NCBI RefSeq assembly: GCF_038051995.1
Contig: NZ_CP150290.1
Span: 669,501-733,500 of the forward strand
Direction of reading: 5' to 3'
Source: Paenibacillus sp. FSL H8-0537
Lineage (GTDB): Bacteria > Bacillota > Bacilli > Paenibacillales > Paenibacillaceae
Length of the DNA: 64,000 bases
In this document: in pieces, positions 36,356 through 45,657 of the stretch
How positions within the stretch are numbered: position 1 is the stretch's first letter
Layout of the letters: every line of letters begins with the position of its first letter
Made by a program: the position numbers and the translations under genes
Notes under the pieces: generated by a model
What the model saw: only the letters and a program-made list of their open reading frames with translations
Told to the model about the DNA's origin: nothing
Databases searched by the model: none

Positions 36356-38398
36356 ATGCAAGGAGATAGGGGATCGACCAACCATTTTACAAAAGAAATG
36401 ATAGATATGGCTGTTCGGCTATGGTCACGCTCTTCCATTTCATTAATAGATGTTCGCTACAAGCTGATTCATCCAGATACGCCAATGCTGAACTATAAGC
36501 TGCCGACTAGCACGCTCGTCTACACCCACGGGGGGACGGCTAGCATAAAATTGGATCGTATCTTCTATCAAGCGGGGAGATTTGGTATTTTTCATGGGGG
36601 AAAAGGGACAGAACTGTCCATTCATCCTACCGATACAAGCTTGGAGATGTACATGGTCATGTATAAATCCGAAACGGCCCCATTTTACAAAAGAGAGCTG
36701 CACCGCTTGCTAGAGCAAATCAATCCGTTTATACAAGTGTATGGGTTCTCGCCAGAGAATCCCGTTTTTTTCATGGAGAAGTGCCGGAGCATGTATGAAC
36801 ACTGGAATCGGGAGTCTGCTCAAAATCATTTTTATGCGAAGATTACGCTCTATCAGCTTATCTATGAAATATACAAGGAGCTGGAACAAGGACATATTCA
36901 CTACTTTGAGCCTGATTATGTGGAGCTGGTTAAGCAATACTTGGATCAAAATCACACCGAATCGGTGTCTATTGAACGACTGGCGGAAATGCTTCCTATT
37001 AGCAGGAGCCTTCTAAGCAAATTGTTTAGGAAACGCGAGCAGAAAAGCTTGCAGGCCTATTTGAATGAGAAAAGGCTTGAGGCAGCCAAACGTTATTTGC
37101 AAAAACCCAATGTAACGATTCAAGAGGTTGCCATTGGGTGCGGTTTTACAGATGAATTGAATTTGAACCGTATGTTTAAAAAGTATAATCAAATGACGCC
37201 AAGCGATTATAGAAGAAAAATGATTGATAACTTTACCAAAAGTGATATTGATAACAATTCTCACCACCTCTACAATGAGAGAGAACTAGACAGACTAGCG
37301 AAAACTACAGGAGACGGGGAGTTATCAATGTTTGGACAGACGAGAAGCAAGGAACTTTTTTTAGCGGCGGCCATAAGCCTCATGCTGCTCTTATCAGCAT
37401 GTACATCGGCTGCACCAACGAATACAAGTTCTCCAAGCTCGGCACCGGCACAGTCGCAAGCTCAAGCAACGTCAAGTGCAGAAGCGAAGGAGACAGAGAC
37501 TGTGGCACCAACACGGGTTGTCAAAACAGAGCATGGAGACGTTGAGGTTCCTGCCGATCCCCAGCGGATTGTATATTTGGTAGGCAATAATGTTGGCGAT
37601 ATTTTACCTTTCGGCAAGACCGTGGTTGGCGTTGATAAATACGGCGATCCATCGGAGCGGCCTGAAGAATGGATACAGCAATGGGGACAGTTTGTCTCAG
37701 CTGTTAAAGTGGTTCCGGGAGATGATTTGGAAGCCATTATGGCGCTTGATCCCGATCTTATTATTGGTTCTCCAACCTGGTCATCATCCTCGATCGAGCA
37801 GTTAAGCAAAATAGCCCCTACCATTTTCTATAATGAAATGGCTGCTTTGGAAGAGCGGATGACTTTCTTTGGTGAAGTGTTTGGCATGCCCGAGCGGGCC
37901 AGTGAACTGATCGCACAATATAGGGCTAAAGTCGAAGCCGCAAAGCAGCGTCTTATTGATGCGGGCCTTTATGATAAGAAAATTGCGTTTTTGCAAGGAG
38001 TGGAGGACGGTACCCCAGGCTTGCAAGGTGATAAAACGAGGGGAATTATCTACGAGGATCTAGGGATGCAGGCGCCTGAAAGCATCGAAAAAGAGTTTTT
38101 TAACAGAGGGAATCCGAAATCGGAGGGCTATTATTCGCCCATTTCATTAGAGGTTATTGATCAATACTTGACCGAAGCGGGGATTATCGCCTATTCAAAT
38201 TTTGATCCAACTATAGAAGGCCTGGAGGCTAAGCTTTCTTCCGTTAGCATATGGAATACGATTCCGGCAGTACGAGAAAAGAATATCATGTTTTATCCAA
38301 TTAGTGACACTCTAAATGATTATGATTATGCAAGCCGAATAGTCTCGTTAGATACTTTTGTCGATGCCTTGTTAGAGCTGCCGATTGCACAGAAGTAG
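36356..38398 (+). CDS. AraC regulator read in frame into a siderophore-binding lipoprotein
   Basis: This is one open frame of 680 codons from ATG 36356 (AAGGGGG seven bases upstream). Residues 1-190 are a sensor domain and residues 205-305 an AraC double helix-turn-helix ('SIERLAEMLPISRSLLSKLF', 'IQEVAIGCGFTDELNLNRMF'). After about 25 residues of low-complexity translation comes M325, which opens a lipoprotein signal peptide ('LLLSACTS' lipobox) and a FecB/FhuD-type iron-complex binding domain ('PQRIVYLVGNNVGDILPFG', 'DPDLIIGSPTW'). A buried lipobox cannot be used in a fusion, and the junction carries a Fur box and a GGGGAG ribosome site, so this looks like two genes whose separating stop was lost. 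Btr-type regulators have a fused binding domain, but without a lipobox. Confidence 0.85.
   Translation: MQGDRGSTNHFTKEMIDMAVRLWSRSSISLIDVRYKLIHPDTPMLNYKLPTSTLVYTHGGTASIKLDRIFYQAGRFGIFHGGKGTELSIHPTDTSLEMYMVMYKSETAPFYKRELHRLLEQINPFIQVYGFSPENPVFFMEKCRSMYEHWNRESAQNHFYAKITLYQLIYEIYKELEQGHIHYFEPDYVELVKQYLDQNHTESVSIERLAEMLPISRSLLSKLFRKREQKSLQAYLNEKRLEAAKRYLQKPNVTIQEVAIGCGFTDELNLNRMFKKYNQMTPSDYRRKMIDNFTKSDIDNNSHHLYNERELDRLAKTTGDGELSMFGQTRSKELFLAAAISLMLLLSACTSAAPTNTSSPSSAPAQSQAQATSSAEAKETETVAPTRVVKTEHGDVEVPADPQRIVYLVGNNVGDILPFGKTVVGVDKYGDPSERPEEWIQQWGQFVSAVKVVPGDDLEAIMALDPDLIIGSPTWSSSSIEQLSKIAPTIFYNEMAALEERMTFFGEVFGMPERASELIAQYRAKVEAAKQRLIDAGLYDKKIAFLQGVEDGTPGLQGDKTRGIIYEDLGMQAPESIEKEFFNRGNPKSEGYYSPISLEVIDQYLTEAGIIAYSNFDPTIEGLEAKLSSVSIWNTIPAVREKNIMFYPISDTLNDYDYASRIVSLDTFVDALLELPIAQK
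37249..37263 (+). promoter_or_regulatory. Fur-box-like operator at the AraC/lipoprotein junction
   Basis: TGATAAC-A-ATTCTCA matches the Fur 7-1-7 consensus with three mismatches. It sits inside the long frame, 65 bp before the lipoprotein ATG. Confidence 0.6.
37328..38398 (+). CDS. Internal start: iron-siderophore ABC substrate-binding lipoprotein
   Basis: Translation from ATG 37328, six bases after GGGGAG, gives a normal 356-residue lipoprotein: basic MFGQTRSK start, hydrophobic core, lipobox 'LLLSACTS', a Ser/Ala/Thr-rich linker, then a class III binding protein with two lobes joined by a long helix. It would capture a ferric siderophore at the outer face of the membrane. No cognate permease or ATPase is in the window. 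It is the same frame as the C-terminal part of the entry above; I think this is the actual translated product. Confidence 0.75.
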   Translation: MFGQTRSKELFLAAAISLMLLLSACTSAAPTNTSSPSSAPAQSQAQATSSAEAKETETVAPTRVVKTEHGDVEVPADPQRIVYLVGNNVGDILPFGKTVVGVDKYGDPSERPEEWIQQWGQFVSAVKVVPGDDLEAIMALDPDLIIGSPTWSSSSIEQLSKIAPTIFYNEMAALEERMTFFGEVFGMPERASELIAQYRAKVEAAKQRLIDAGLYDKKIAFLQGVEDGTPGLQGDKTRGIIYEDLGMQAPESIEKEFFNRGNPKSEGYYSPISLEVIDQYLTEAGIIAYSNFDPTIEGLEAKLSSVSIWNTIPAVREKNIMFYPISDTLNDYDYASRIVSLDTFVDALLELPIAQK

Positions 38399-38437
38399 CC
38401 CTCATTCGATAAAGAAGCAATGGTGCATGGGAGCCAT

Positions 38438-38477
38438 AAAACCCACCTGGGCCGCTTCAGCCTAAAGGTGGGTTTTT
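38438..38477 (+). terminator. Terminator of the AraC/lipoprotein gene (bidirectional)
   Basis: AAAACCCACCT and AGGTGGGTTTTT pair over a 17-base loop between convergent genes. Confidence 0.88.
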
Positions 38478-38541
38478 CTGCTGGAAAAAAAGTGCTTTCA
38501 CTTCGGGTGAATGGTTCTTCCTGCTGAAACGACCGCTCAGG

Positions 38542-40650
38542 TTATATTTTAAATTGGGCCATTTTGTCGAGTAATTCTTGAACCATATGGCTTAGCGCAT
38601 CGGCGGAAGAGGCGATCTCCTCCATAGAGGCAAGCTGTTCTTCAGAGGCAGCGGCTACGCTATGGGCATTGCCTGATGTCTCTTGTGCGATGTGAGCCAG
38701 CTGCGCAGTTGTCGTAGTGATCTGTTCGGCGCTTGCTGATATTTGCTGGACCGAAGCGGATACCTCTTGAATTTGACTGTTGACGTCGGTCATTTCTGAT
38801 GTGATAGCTTCGAATAACTTGCCGCTTTCTGCTACAGATTTCACCCCCGCTTCGACTTCCAAGCTGCCTTTGGCCATTGCTGCGGCGGCCTCTGCAGTAT
38901 CATGTCTAACTCCTTCAATCAGTCCTCTGACCTGTTCAGCCGCATACTGCGTCTGTTCGGCAAGCTTGCGCACCTCTGAGGCAACGACAGCGAACCCCTT
39001 TCCTTGTTCACCGACACGGGCAGCCTCGATGGAGGCATTCAGTGCGAGCAGGTTCGTTTGCGAACTGATGCTTGTGATGATGCCGATTATGTTGCCAATC
39101 TCTTCTGACCGCTGGCTAAGCCGACCAATCGCGCGCTCCGTATCAGTCACGGCAAGCTGCGCTTGCTCCATCTGGTTGACAGCTTGGAGGATACGGTTGC
39201 TGCCGTCGGCCGTTTGCTCCGCTACTCCGCTTGCCGATTCAGACACTTGCGCGGATGATTTGGCGATCCTCAGCACGCCAAGAGCCATTTCCGACATTAC
39301 TGTCGTGGTGTGTTCAGCATGAGTATTTTGGGTATGCGCTCCTTCAGCGGTATCTTGCATCGATGCGGCGATGGCTTCCGATGCTTGGCTCGTTTGCTCC
39401 GCACTCGCCGTCAATTGCTCTGACGTCGCACCGATAGACATTGTCAAATCGGCAACCATGTGGAACATGTCTCGCAGCTTGTCCGTCATTACATTGAAAT
39501 GCTGCGCTAATTGTCCAAACTCGTCGCCGGATTTCACTTCCAGCTTTTGCGTTAAGTCGCCTTCTGCCATTATTTGCAGCTTCCCGACTAGCGCACGAAT
39601 GTGGCGCAGCACAATATAGCGGAGAAGGAGCGTCACAAGCAAACCGATCATAAGCATCGCAAAGCTGGCCATCAAAATCGAAATCATACGGTTGTGGGCA
39701 TAGGTTGAGAAAATAATATCTTCCTTAACCGATGTTACGGCGTACCATGAAGCATTGCCTCCCGGCAGCTGAATCGGCTCAAATGAACGTAATATATTCA
39801 GTCCTTGGGAATTCGGCGTATAGCCCTTCAATGTTTCTTTTTCCTGTACCTGCTGCCAAAGCCTTTCATTTTGCTTGCTATCGCCGAATGGCTGGCCGAG
39901 CGAATCGGGGTTATCAGGATTGGCGACATAGTTGCCGTTTCCGGTTACGAGCGCAACATGGCCACCGAGTGGTTTATAGCTAGCGGCTTCCGTCTGCAAA
40001 TGATCTAAGGAAATATCGGCTCCGATAATGGCCAGAAATTCGCCCTTCTCATCCACAATCGGCATGATGATCGACATTAATTGTACAGTCTGTCCGTCTA
40101 TTTCCCAGGCGTAAGGCTCCATATAGACCATTTTTTTCGTCAGTTTAGGTATGTGATAATAATCGCCTAGCCCCGGACTTTCGTAGTCTACGTTCGGTTT
40201 TGCGACAACTGCGCCTCCACTGCGAACAATCCAAGGCAAGAAGCGCCCCGTCTTGTCATCGTAGTCCGTCAATGAAACAGATTCCGCGTCTTTGTTGTCG
40301 AAGGCATTCGGTTCCCAAAGGGTATAGAAGCTAAGAAGCTCCGGGCGCTGCTCCAGCATACGGGTCAACAGAGAAACGATATCTGCGCGCGACATGCTCC
40401 TATTTTCTCTTGCCTCAAGCAAGGTATCCGACAAAGCGCCAAGTGTTGAATGGACGGATGTCAACTGATTCTCCAGCATAACGGCGAACGCTTTGCCGGC
40501 ATTCTGGGCTTCCAGCTCTCCTTTGGCTGAACTGACTTTTTTCAGTTGAGTTAGATTGACTGTGATTAGCGCGCTGAACACAAGGAGCAGCACGAGCCCT
40601 ATCACTGATACTAGCTTAATAAGCAAGGATAAATTCCGTAATCTTCTCAT
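38542..40650 (-). CDS. Methyl-accepting chemotaxis protein with dCache sensor
   Basis: The receptor is 702 residues. The first membrane helix is at about 9-30, a large dCache_1-type sensor at about 35-305 ('[11 protein letters not shown]', '[23 protein letters not shown]', '[15 protein letters not shown]'), the second helix at about 312-340, then HAMP and a signalling domain with '[23 protein letters not shown]'. GGAGTG precedes the ATG by five bases. It lies between two iron-uptake modules but nothing in the sequence ties it to iron sensing. Confidence 0.93.
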   Translation of the reverse strand: MRRLRNLSLLIKLVSVIGLVLLLVFSALITVNLTQLKKVSSAKGELEAQNAGKAFAVMLENQLTSVHSTLGALSDTLLEARENRSMSRADIVSLLTRMLEQRPELLSFYTLWEPNAFDNKDAESVSLTDYDDKTGRFLPWIVRSGGAVVAKPNVDYESPGLGDYYHIPKLTKKMVYMEPYAWEIDGQTVQLMSIIMPIVDEKGEFLAIIGADISLDHLQTEAASYKPLGGHVALVTGNGNYVANPDNPDSLGQPFGDSKQNERLWQQVQEKETLKGYTPNSQGLNILRSFEPIQLPGGNASWYAVTSVKEDIIFSTYAHNRMISILMASFAMLMIGLLVTLLLRYIVLRHIRALVGKLQIMAEGDLTQKLEVKSGDEFGQLAQHFNVMTDKLRDMFHMVADLTMSIGATSEQLTASAEQTSQASEAIAASMQDTAEGAHTQNTHAEHTTTVMSEMALGVLRIAKSSAQVSESASGVAEQTADGSNRILQAVNQMEQAQLAVTDTERAIGRLSQRSEEIGNIIGIITSISSQTNLLALNASIEAARVGEQGKGFAVVASEVRKLAEQTQYAAEQVRGLIEGVRHDTAEAAAAMAKGSLEVEAGVKSVAESGKLFEAITSEMTDVNSQIQEVSASVQQISASAEQITTTTAQLAHIAQETSGNAHSVAAASEEQLASMEEIASSADALSHMVQELLDKMAQFKI

Positions 40651-40911
40651 GACGTCACTCCTAAGATGATTTATTTCACATAGATTAACAATTTATCCAT
40701 ATTGATTAGGAAATGCTGAAGCCTTTCGTTGATTCTATGTCGAAAAATGGGGTTTGATTTGATCATAGAGGGGAAGTGTTAGGTAAAGATAAAAAGAGTG
40801 GCCCAAATTATTTAGCTGATGTTTCTTACGTATGCAAGTCCTGCAAAAGCGGTCTGGGTGCCGGCAGCATCAGCAACGGCGCTTGTTCATTCTTCTCCCT
40901 TCGCGTAAAAT

Positions 40912-40926
40912 ATGATTGATAATCAT
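40912..40926 (+). promoter_or_regulatory. Fur-box-like operator upstream of the alpha/beta hydrolase
   Basis: ATGATT-GAT-AATCAT is a perfect six-base inverted repeat and overlaps a TGATAAT-C-ATTCTTA 7-1-7 match. It lies 27 bp before the hydrolase ATG and could control the hydrolase-AraC operon. Confidence 0.6.
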
Positions 40927-40952
40927 TCTTAATTGATGGGCGGAAAAAGACA

Positions 40953-41807
40953 ATGCTGGACACGAGAACTCACACGTTTGGAGACAGCCAATATATTCAG
41001 ACCACGGACGGGCGCCAGCTGCATGATATGGAGAACGGAGCAGGCGAATTTACCGTCGTATTCGAATCAGGCATGGGCTTGTCCCGCTCCACTTGGGGGC
41101 TTGTACAGCCGCTAGTTGCAAAATATGCGCGAGCCGTCGTCTACGACCGCGCGGGCACCGGAAGGAGCCAGCCGGACGAGGCGCCAAGGACGCTGGCTAG
41201 AATAACGGAAGATCTGGCTTGCTTGTTGAACCATTTGGGAACAGGCCCATTTATCCTCGTCGGGCATAGCTGGGGCGGACCGATCATTCGCACGGCAGCT
41301 GCGATGAATCCAGCACACATACATGGGCTTGTTCTGGTCGATCCATCGGACGAGCATTGTGGGCTATATTTTGAACAATCGACAGTGAAGCATTACGCGA
41401 GAATGAATAAGCTGATTCCGCTTCTTGCAAGAACGGGTCTGTATCGGCTAATGGGGAGCAGGCCTGGCAGGCTCCTACCTAAGGATGTATATAAGGAACA
41501 CTACAAGGAGGACTTCACTCTGCAGGCAGCTAGAACGATGTTAGCTGAAGGAGCGCCATTCCTTGAGGACTTAAGAGCGCTTAGGGAGCATCCGCTTAAG
41601 TTGGAGGCCATAGAGGTGTCCGTCATCTCTGGCACTCAAATGTCTCGTATGGAGCAAAAGTTTCGGCCTGCGCTTCATGAAGCCCATCGACAGACGGTCG
41701 CTGCATTAGCGAGAGGCCGTTTGATTTAGGCTCCGCATTCCGGGCACATGATTATGTACACAGAGCCTCGTCTAATTGTAGACGAGATAAAACGGATGAT
41801 TGAATAA
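40953..41807 (+). pseudogene. Alpha/beta hydrolase interrupted by an in-frame amber codon
   Basis: The frame from ATG 40953 encodes an alpha/beta hydrolase with nucleophile S106 in 'LVGHSWGG', an oxyanion 'FESGMGLSRSTW' and 'VVYDRAGTGRS'. It stops at TAG 41727-41729 (258 residues), yet the same frame continues after the stop with 'APHSGHMIMYTEP' and 'LIVDEIKRMIE' to TAA 41805-41807. That tail holds the expected catalytic His (H265) and the usual C-terminal helix. A single CAG-to-TAG change would explain it. The truncated product should be inactive unless the amber codon is read through. A Fur-like site upstream and the AraC/lipoprotein genes downstream suggest an iron-linked role, perhaps siderophore hydrolysis (speculative). 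Confidence 0.85.
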
Positions 41808-41825
41808 GCTGGGAGGTTGCCAACA

Positions 41826-42707
41826 GTGGGTTACGCTTACGAGGAGTTGGCTCAATACTTTGCTGATACGCCGCTTAGGCTGTACGGTGTGTACCGAACA
41901 CGGCTTGAAGCGAACCGGATTTACGGTGGTCATGTGGACAAGCCGACGACAAAGTGTGCTGTCATTATTGCGCTGGATGGGGAAGCGGAGTTTATATTCG
42001 ATGACAAAGAGCGCTACCTCCTAGTACCGGGCAAGGTACTGATCGGTGGCGTGGGCAGGCAGCTTGAGATTCTCTCCGGTGAACAAGGATTTCGGTATTG
42101 TTTGGCTCATTATTTACCCATTGATTCTATCCAAGTCAAAGCTAACGAATTTATCGAGTTGAATGGGAGTCCGGCTGGAGCAGCACCAGCGAGACAGCCA
42201 CAGGATATTGCCGTGCTGGAGGCTGCGCTTTCGCCCGATCTTCTTCGGCTCGTTGACGCACTGATTGAGGCAGATTCCTCCCCCGATTTCATGAACTTGC
42301 TGGAGAAGAAGTCGATCTTCTATCAGGTCGTTGCCAACCTATTGCAATCGGAGCGGCATGGCCAGAATAAGGAAAGCTATCCGGTAATTGAGGATGCTAT
42401 CCTGTATATCCAAGCGCATTTCATGGAGCCCATTACTCTTGCGGCGCTAGCCGAGCGATACAAGCTGAAGTCCAAGTATTTCTCGCATCTATTCACTAAG
42501 TATACGGGGATGGGACCCATCGACTACCTGATTCACTACCGGATGAACAAAGCGCAGGAGTGGCTGCAGACAAAGCAATTCTCAGTATCCGCCGTTGCTC
42601 GCAGCGTTGGATACGTAGACCCGTATTATTTCAGCAGATTGTTTAAAAAATATAAAGGAATCGCCCCCAGCCAGGTTGTACTGAGCAGCAGGGAGCTTGA
42701 ACGCTGA
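41826..42707 (+). CDS. AraC-family transcriptional regulator
   Basis: The 293-residue regulator starts at a GTG nine bases after GGGAGG; a TTG at 41817 directly abuts that site and is unlikely. The N-terminal cupin-like sensor covers about 1-150 and the C-terminal 100 residues are the AraC double helix-turn-helix ('LAALAERYKLKSKYFSHLF', 'VSAVARSVGYVDPYYFSRLF'). It starts 18 bp after the end of the hydrolase frame and is followed 138 bp later by a binding lipoprotein behind a Fur-like site. It probably activates that lipoprotein gene when iron-siderophore is present. Confidence 0.9.
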   Translation: MGYAYEELAQYFADTPLRLYGVYRTRLEANRIYGGHVDKPTTKCAVIIALDGEAEFIFDDKERYLLVPGKVLIGGVGRQLEILSGEQGFRYCLAHYLPIDSIQVKANEFIELNGSPAGAAPARQPQDIAVLEAALSPDLLRLVDALIEADSSPDFMNLLEKKSIFYQVVANLLQSERHGQNKESYPVIEDAILYIQAHFMEPITLAALAERYKLKSKYFSHLFTKYTGMGPIDYLIHYRMNKAQEWLQTKQFSVSAVARSVGYVDPYYFSRLFKKYKGIAPSQVVLSSRELER

Positions 42708-42800
42708 CGCGAAATGCCTGCCGTGGAAATCGTCCATCCCTTGAGCGGGAATCTCTCCATTCTCATCCAGTGCTTATGATGGTACTGTTTTAATAGTGAA

Positions 42801-42815
42801 TGAGAATTGTTATCG
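42801..42815 (+). promoter_or_regulatory. Fur-box-like operator upstream of the truncated lipoprotein
   Basis: TGAGAAT-T-GTTATCG fits the 7-1-7 Fur consensus with three mismatches, 30 bp before the lipoprotein start. Confidence 0.6.
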
Positions 42816-42845
42816 GTAAAGGTAACAGAAAAGAGGATGTTAGTC

Positions 42846-43571
42846 ATGTATTGGAATTCGAGAAAAACAAGTTATCCCGTAATCGTTGGATTGCTGAGCC
42901 TGATTTTGTTCTTGAGTGCTTGCTCTGGCCATGCGGGATCGAATAATGGAGGGGCGCCGAGTCCTTCGCTTAGCCCATCACCGAGTGCCGTCAGAGGGCA
43001 GGATAAGTCAGCGGCATTTCCGCGCACCATTGAGGCCGCCAACGGAAGCATTGTCATTGAGAAGCAGCCAGAGCGCATCGCGGTGGTTCACTGGGGCTAC
43101 ATAGAATCAATTCTGCTCTTCGATCTGAAGACCGTGGGACTCGCATTGCCGTTTACGAAGGAGAGCTCCTCGCTGGAATCGGACAACTACAAGCCTTATG
43201 TAGACAAGATTGACGAATTAGTAGTTGTAGGCGAGAACACGACGGTTAACATGGAGAGTCTGCTGGAGTATGCGCCAGATCTCATTATCGCCGGGAACGC
43301 AATTAACGCCGAAGTAACCGATCAACTGGAGAAAATAGCGACGACGGTTGTCGTCGACGAGGCTCAGACCGACGTGTGGACCAACTGGCCGGTGCTGGTC
43401 ACGAAGTTTGGCGAAATTTTGGCTCAAGAGGATGTGGCGACTGATTTCATCGCTGGATTCGAGAACAAAATCAAGGACGCCAAGGAAAAGCTGGCCGATG
43501 TAGAAGGCAACGTGGCATTTCTGCAAATCCGGGATAAGGTAGCCTACTTGGGTGGAATCCTGAATCATTGA
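42846..43571 (+). pseudogene. C-terminally truncated siderophore-binding lipoprotein
   Basis: ATG 42846 lies nine bases after GAGG and opens a lipoprotein signal peptide with lipobox 'LFLSACSG', a Pro/Ser linker and the first lobe of a FecB/FhuD-type binding domain ('PERIAVVHWGYIESILLFD', 'APDLIIAGNAI'). It stops at 241 residues in the inter-lobe helix and first strands of lobe two ('FLQIRDKVAYLGG'), whereas intact members run to about 310-340. A terminator follows only three bases after the stop, so the 3' part was deleted rather than frameshifted. It is unlikely to bind ligand normally. Confidence 0.8.
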
Positions 43572-43573
43572 AT

Positions 43574-43602
43574 AGGCTTCCTCCTTTGGGGGAAGCTTTT
43601 TC
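43574..43602 (+). terminator. Terminator directly after the truncated lipoprotein gene
   Basis: GCTTCC and GGAAGC close a nine-base loop and are followed by a T run. Confidence 0.75.
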
Positions 43603-43670
43603 CTGGTCTAGAGGGGGAGGAGGGGCTGTATCTTGTTCACGATTTACTTAAGAGAGCTTCTAAGAGGCCA

Positions 43671-43714
43671 AAAGCGCAGGTCTTGGGTTAATTCTGCCCA
43701 AGGACCTGCGCTTT
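43671..43714. terminator. Second hairpin between convergent lipoprotein and BlaR1-like genes
   Basis: AAAGCGCAGGTC-TTGGG pairs with CCCAAGGACCTGCGCTTT (one bulged base) over a nine-base loop. It may be the original terminator of the lipoprotein gene or serve the BlaR1-like gene on the other strand. Confidence 0.6.
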
Positions 43715-43815
43715 CTTCATGAAACGATTCCTGTCTAGCTCATTGGGGATGTGCACCACAGAATTAATCACTATTGGGACGGTCCCTTCACAATAAGCCT
43801 ACGACTAAATAAAGA

Positions 43816-45213
43816 CTATTTAACTTCTGCCTCAGCTGGAGTGGTAAAAGGAACTAGAGCGGGCTCTGCTACGCCCGGTTGAATATCATTAGCTGCCTCA
43901 GATGGATCTGTGGAAGGCACGGGAACGGCTTCCGTTACGCTCGGTTGAATATCACTAGCTGCCTCAGATGGATCTGTGGAAGGCACGGGAACGGCTTCCG
44001 TTACGCTCGGTTGAATATCACCAGCCGACTCAGATGGATCTGTGGAAGGCACGGGAACGGCTTCTGTTACGCTCGGTTGAATATCACTAGCTGCCTCAGA
44101 TGGAGCGGAGGAAGGCACCGGAACAGGTTCCGCTGATGAGTTGGCCGTTTGATTTTGAGCGCTGACCGCTTTATCCTCAGCTACCTGGGGCGTATTGTCT
44201 GATGCCCATACCGCAGCGGATGTACTGATTAAAGCTACCGCAAATACGGTTGAAACAGATAGAAAAATGGTTTTCTTGCTCAGGTTCTTAACATTTAGCA
44301 TCAGGGATAATCTCCTTTTTAATTGTTTTCCATCACCGGATAAAGAGGCGCCAAACTGTACGGGGATATTTCTTGATTCTGAAATTACGTTTAAAATCGT
44401 TTGCCCGTAACGTATGCGCTCGGCCTGGGACATGCCTTTGACCACTTCTTCATCGCAGGATAGCTCGCTCCATGTATGAATGTCCTTACGAAGAAAATGA
44501 ACAAAAGGGTTAAACCAATGCAGGGCGCTGGCTCCTAGCATAAACACTTTAATCCATAAATCTTTGCGTTTCAGATGAATCAGCTCATGACGGATGATCA
44601 TGCTCATGTCTACGTTTGCGGTACTCTCCATAGGAAGATAAATGACAGGTTTCCAAAGGCCAACAAGTATGGGACTCTGAATAGAGGAGCTATAAGCAAG
44701 CCGGACTTTGCTTTTAATTCCAAGAGCCTGCTTAATCAGGTAAAGCTGGTTAACCGCCTCGCTGTTTAATGGGACGGCAGTGCTCGTATTTGCCAGCTGC
44801 TTTAAAAATCTACGGTAACAATAAGTCTGCCAGGCTGCAAAAGCTACAACTCCGATTGCCCATATGGCTATTACAAAAAAGGCCGCATTTGTTGAAATCG
44901 ACCATTCTGGAAAGAGCGGCTCAGGCTTGAAGCTCAATAATGCTCCGGGATGGGCGTGCTGTACGCTCGAAGTAGATTCATTCATGCTGGGATCGTTTGG
45001 CGTACGGAATGGAACCATTCGCGAAATCCACTGAATGATAAGAACGACGGGTAATAAATACAAGCCTACCGCCATTTTGTTAATGACGTACCGCCACTTC
45101 GTAGGCCAAATCGCGGTGGATAGGTGCTGTGTTAACCAAATAAATGTGACAACGACAGTTCCAGCTACGGTTAGGCTGGACATCAATGCAAAAAGGCTAT
45201 TCATATGCAGCAC
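43816..45213 (-). CDS. M56 (BlaR1/MecR1-like) membrane metallopeptidase with repeat tail
   Basis: The 465-residue protein has N-terminal membrane helices (about 10-30, 45-65, 108-130), a cytoplasmic zinc protease domain with HELIHLKRKD (H209, E210, H213) and the downstream 'SELSCDEEV' glutamate, and a further helix at about 325-345. The penicillin-binding sensor domain of true BlaR1 is absent; the outside tail is instead about 115 residues rich in Pro, Ser, Thr and acidic residues, containing 22-residue tandem repeats. It is coupled to the BlaI-like repressor gene upstream (adjacent, no gap) and probably cleaves it. The inducing signal is unknown and need not be a beta-lactam. Confidence 0.88.
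   Translation of the reverse strand: MLHMNSLFALMSSLTVAGTVVVTFIWLTQHLSTAIWPTKWRYVINKMAVGLYLLPVVLIIQWISRMVPFRTPNDPSMNESTSSVQHAHPGALLSFKPEPLFPEWSISTNAAFFVIAIWAIGVVAFAAWQTYCYRRFLKQLANTSTAVPLNSEAVNQLYLIKQALGIKSKVRLAYSSSIQSPILVGLWKPVIYLPMESTANVDMSMIIRHELIHLKRKDLWIKVFMLGASALHWFNPFVHFLRKDIHTWSELSCDEEVVKGMSQAERIRYGQTILNVISESRNIPVQFGASLSGDGKQLKRRLSLMLNVKNLSKKTIFLSVSTVFAVALISTSAAVWASDNTPQVAEDKAVSAQNQTANSSAEPVPVPSSAPSEAASDIQPSVTEAVPVPSTDPSESAGDIQPSVTEAVPVPSTDPSEAASDIQPSVTEAVPVPSTDPSEAANDIQPGVAEPALVPFTTPAEAEVK
43877..44140 (-). repeat. Four tandem 66-bp repeats coding a 22-residue unit
   Basis: Repeat starts lie at 43877, 43943, 44009 and 44075 on the plus strand. The consensus unit on the minus strand translates to a Ser-Val-Thr-Glu-Ala-Val-Pro-Val-Pro-Ser-Thr-Asp-Pro-Ser motif followed by Glu-Ala-Ala-Ser/Asn-Asp-Ile-Gln-Pro. 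Copies are nearly identical, so the number is likely to vary between strains. Confidence 0.92.
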
Positions 45214-45588
45214 CTACTTTTCCGACAGCCATTTTTTAAGTTCCGCAATATCCTCGTCAGATAGCTTATCACCATCGTACAAAGCCGAAACCATGTTTTT
45301 TACGGAGCCTTGATATAAGCCATCCAAGACGTGCTGCGTCCCTATTAGCCTGTAATCCTCGGCCGAAATAAGCGGCTCGTATTTATTGATCCGTCCATGC
45401 CTTGTAGTAGTCAGCGCACCTTTCTCGACTAGGCGCGAGAGGAAAGTAGAAATGGTCTGTGCTTTCCATTCCTTTCCTTTTAGAGCAAACAAGCTTAGAA
45501 GCTCAGTAGATGTGACTGGCGGGGTGCACTCCCAAATCACCTCCATTAGCTCTAATTCCGTATCCGACAACTTTTGAATCTGGTTCAC
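45214..45588 (-). CDS. BlaI/MecI-family transcriptional repressor
   Basis: The 124-residue winged-helix repressor has 'LSDTELELMEVIWECTPPVT' followed by 'WKAQTISTFLSRLVEKGALT', the BlaI/MecI recognition-helix region, and a C-terminal dimerisation helix. GTG 45588 follows GAGGTG at good spacing; GTG 45597 is an in-frame alternative. It ends one base before the metallopeptidase gene, so the pair is an operon. Two palindromes just upstream are the likely operators. Confidence 0.9.
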   Translation of the reverse strand: MNQIQKLSDTELELMEVIWECTPPVTSTELLSLFALKGKEWKAQTISTFLSRLVEKGALTTTRHGRINKYEPLISAEDYRLIGTQHVLDGLYQGSVKNMVSALYDGDKLSDEDIAELKKWLSEK

Positions 45589-45631
45589 TGTGAACACCTC
45601 TTTACTTCGTTATGCGTCCATAACGAGCTTG

Positions 45632-45652
45632 GTTACTACATGATGTAGTAAC
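45632..45652. promoter_or_regulatory. BlaI-type operator 1
   Basis: A perfect 21-base palindrome with ten-base arms GTTACTACAT / ATGTAGTAAC around a central G. The TACTACA/TGTAGTA core matches the TACA/TGTA-type dyads of bla and mec operators. It overlaps the expected transcription start of the repressor gene. Confidence 0.85.
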
Positions 45653-45657
45653 TAAAA

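Noticed and set aside
43877..44140. Regular 66-bp repeats that could suggest a CRISPR-like array
   Set aside because: The repeats are contiguous without spacers and lie in frame inside the metallopeptidase gene.
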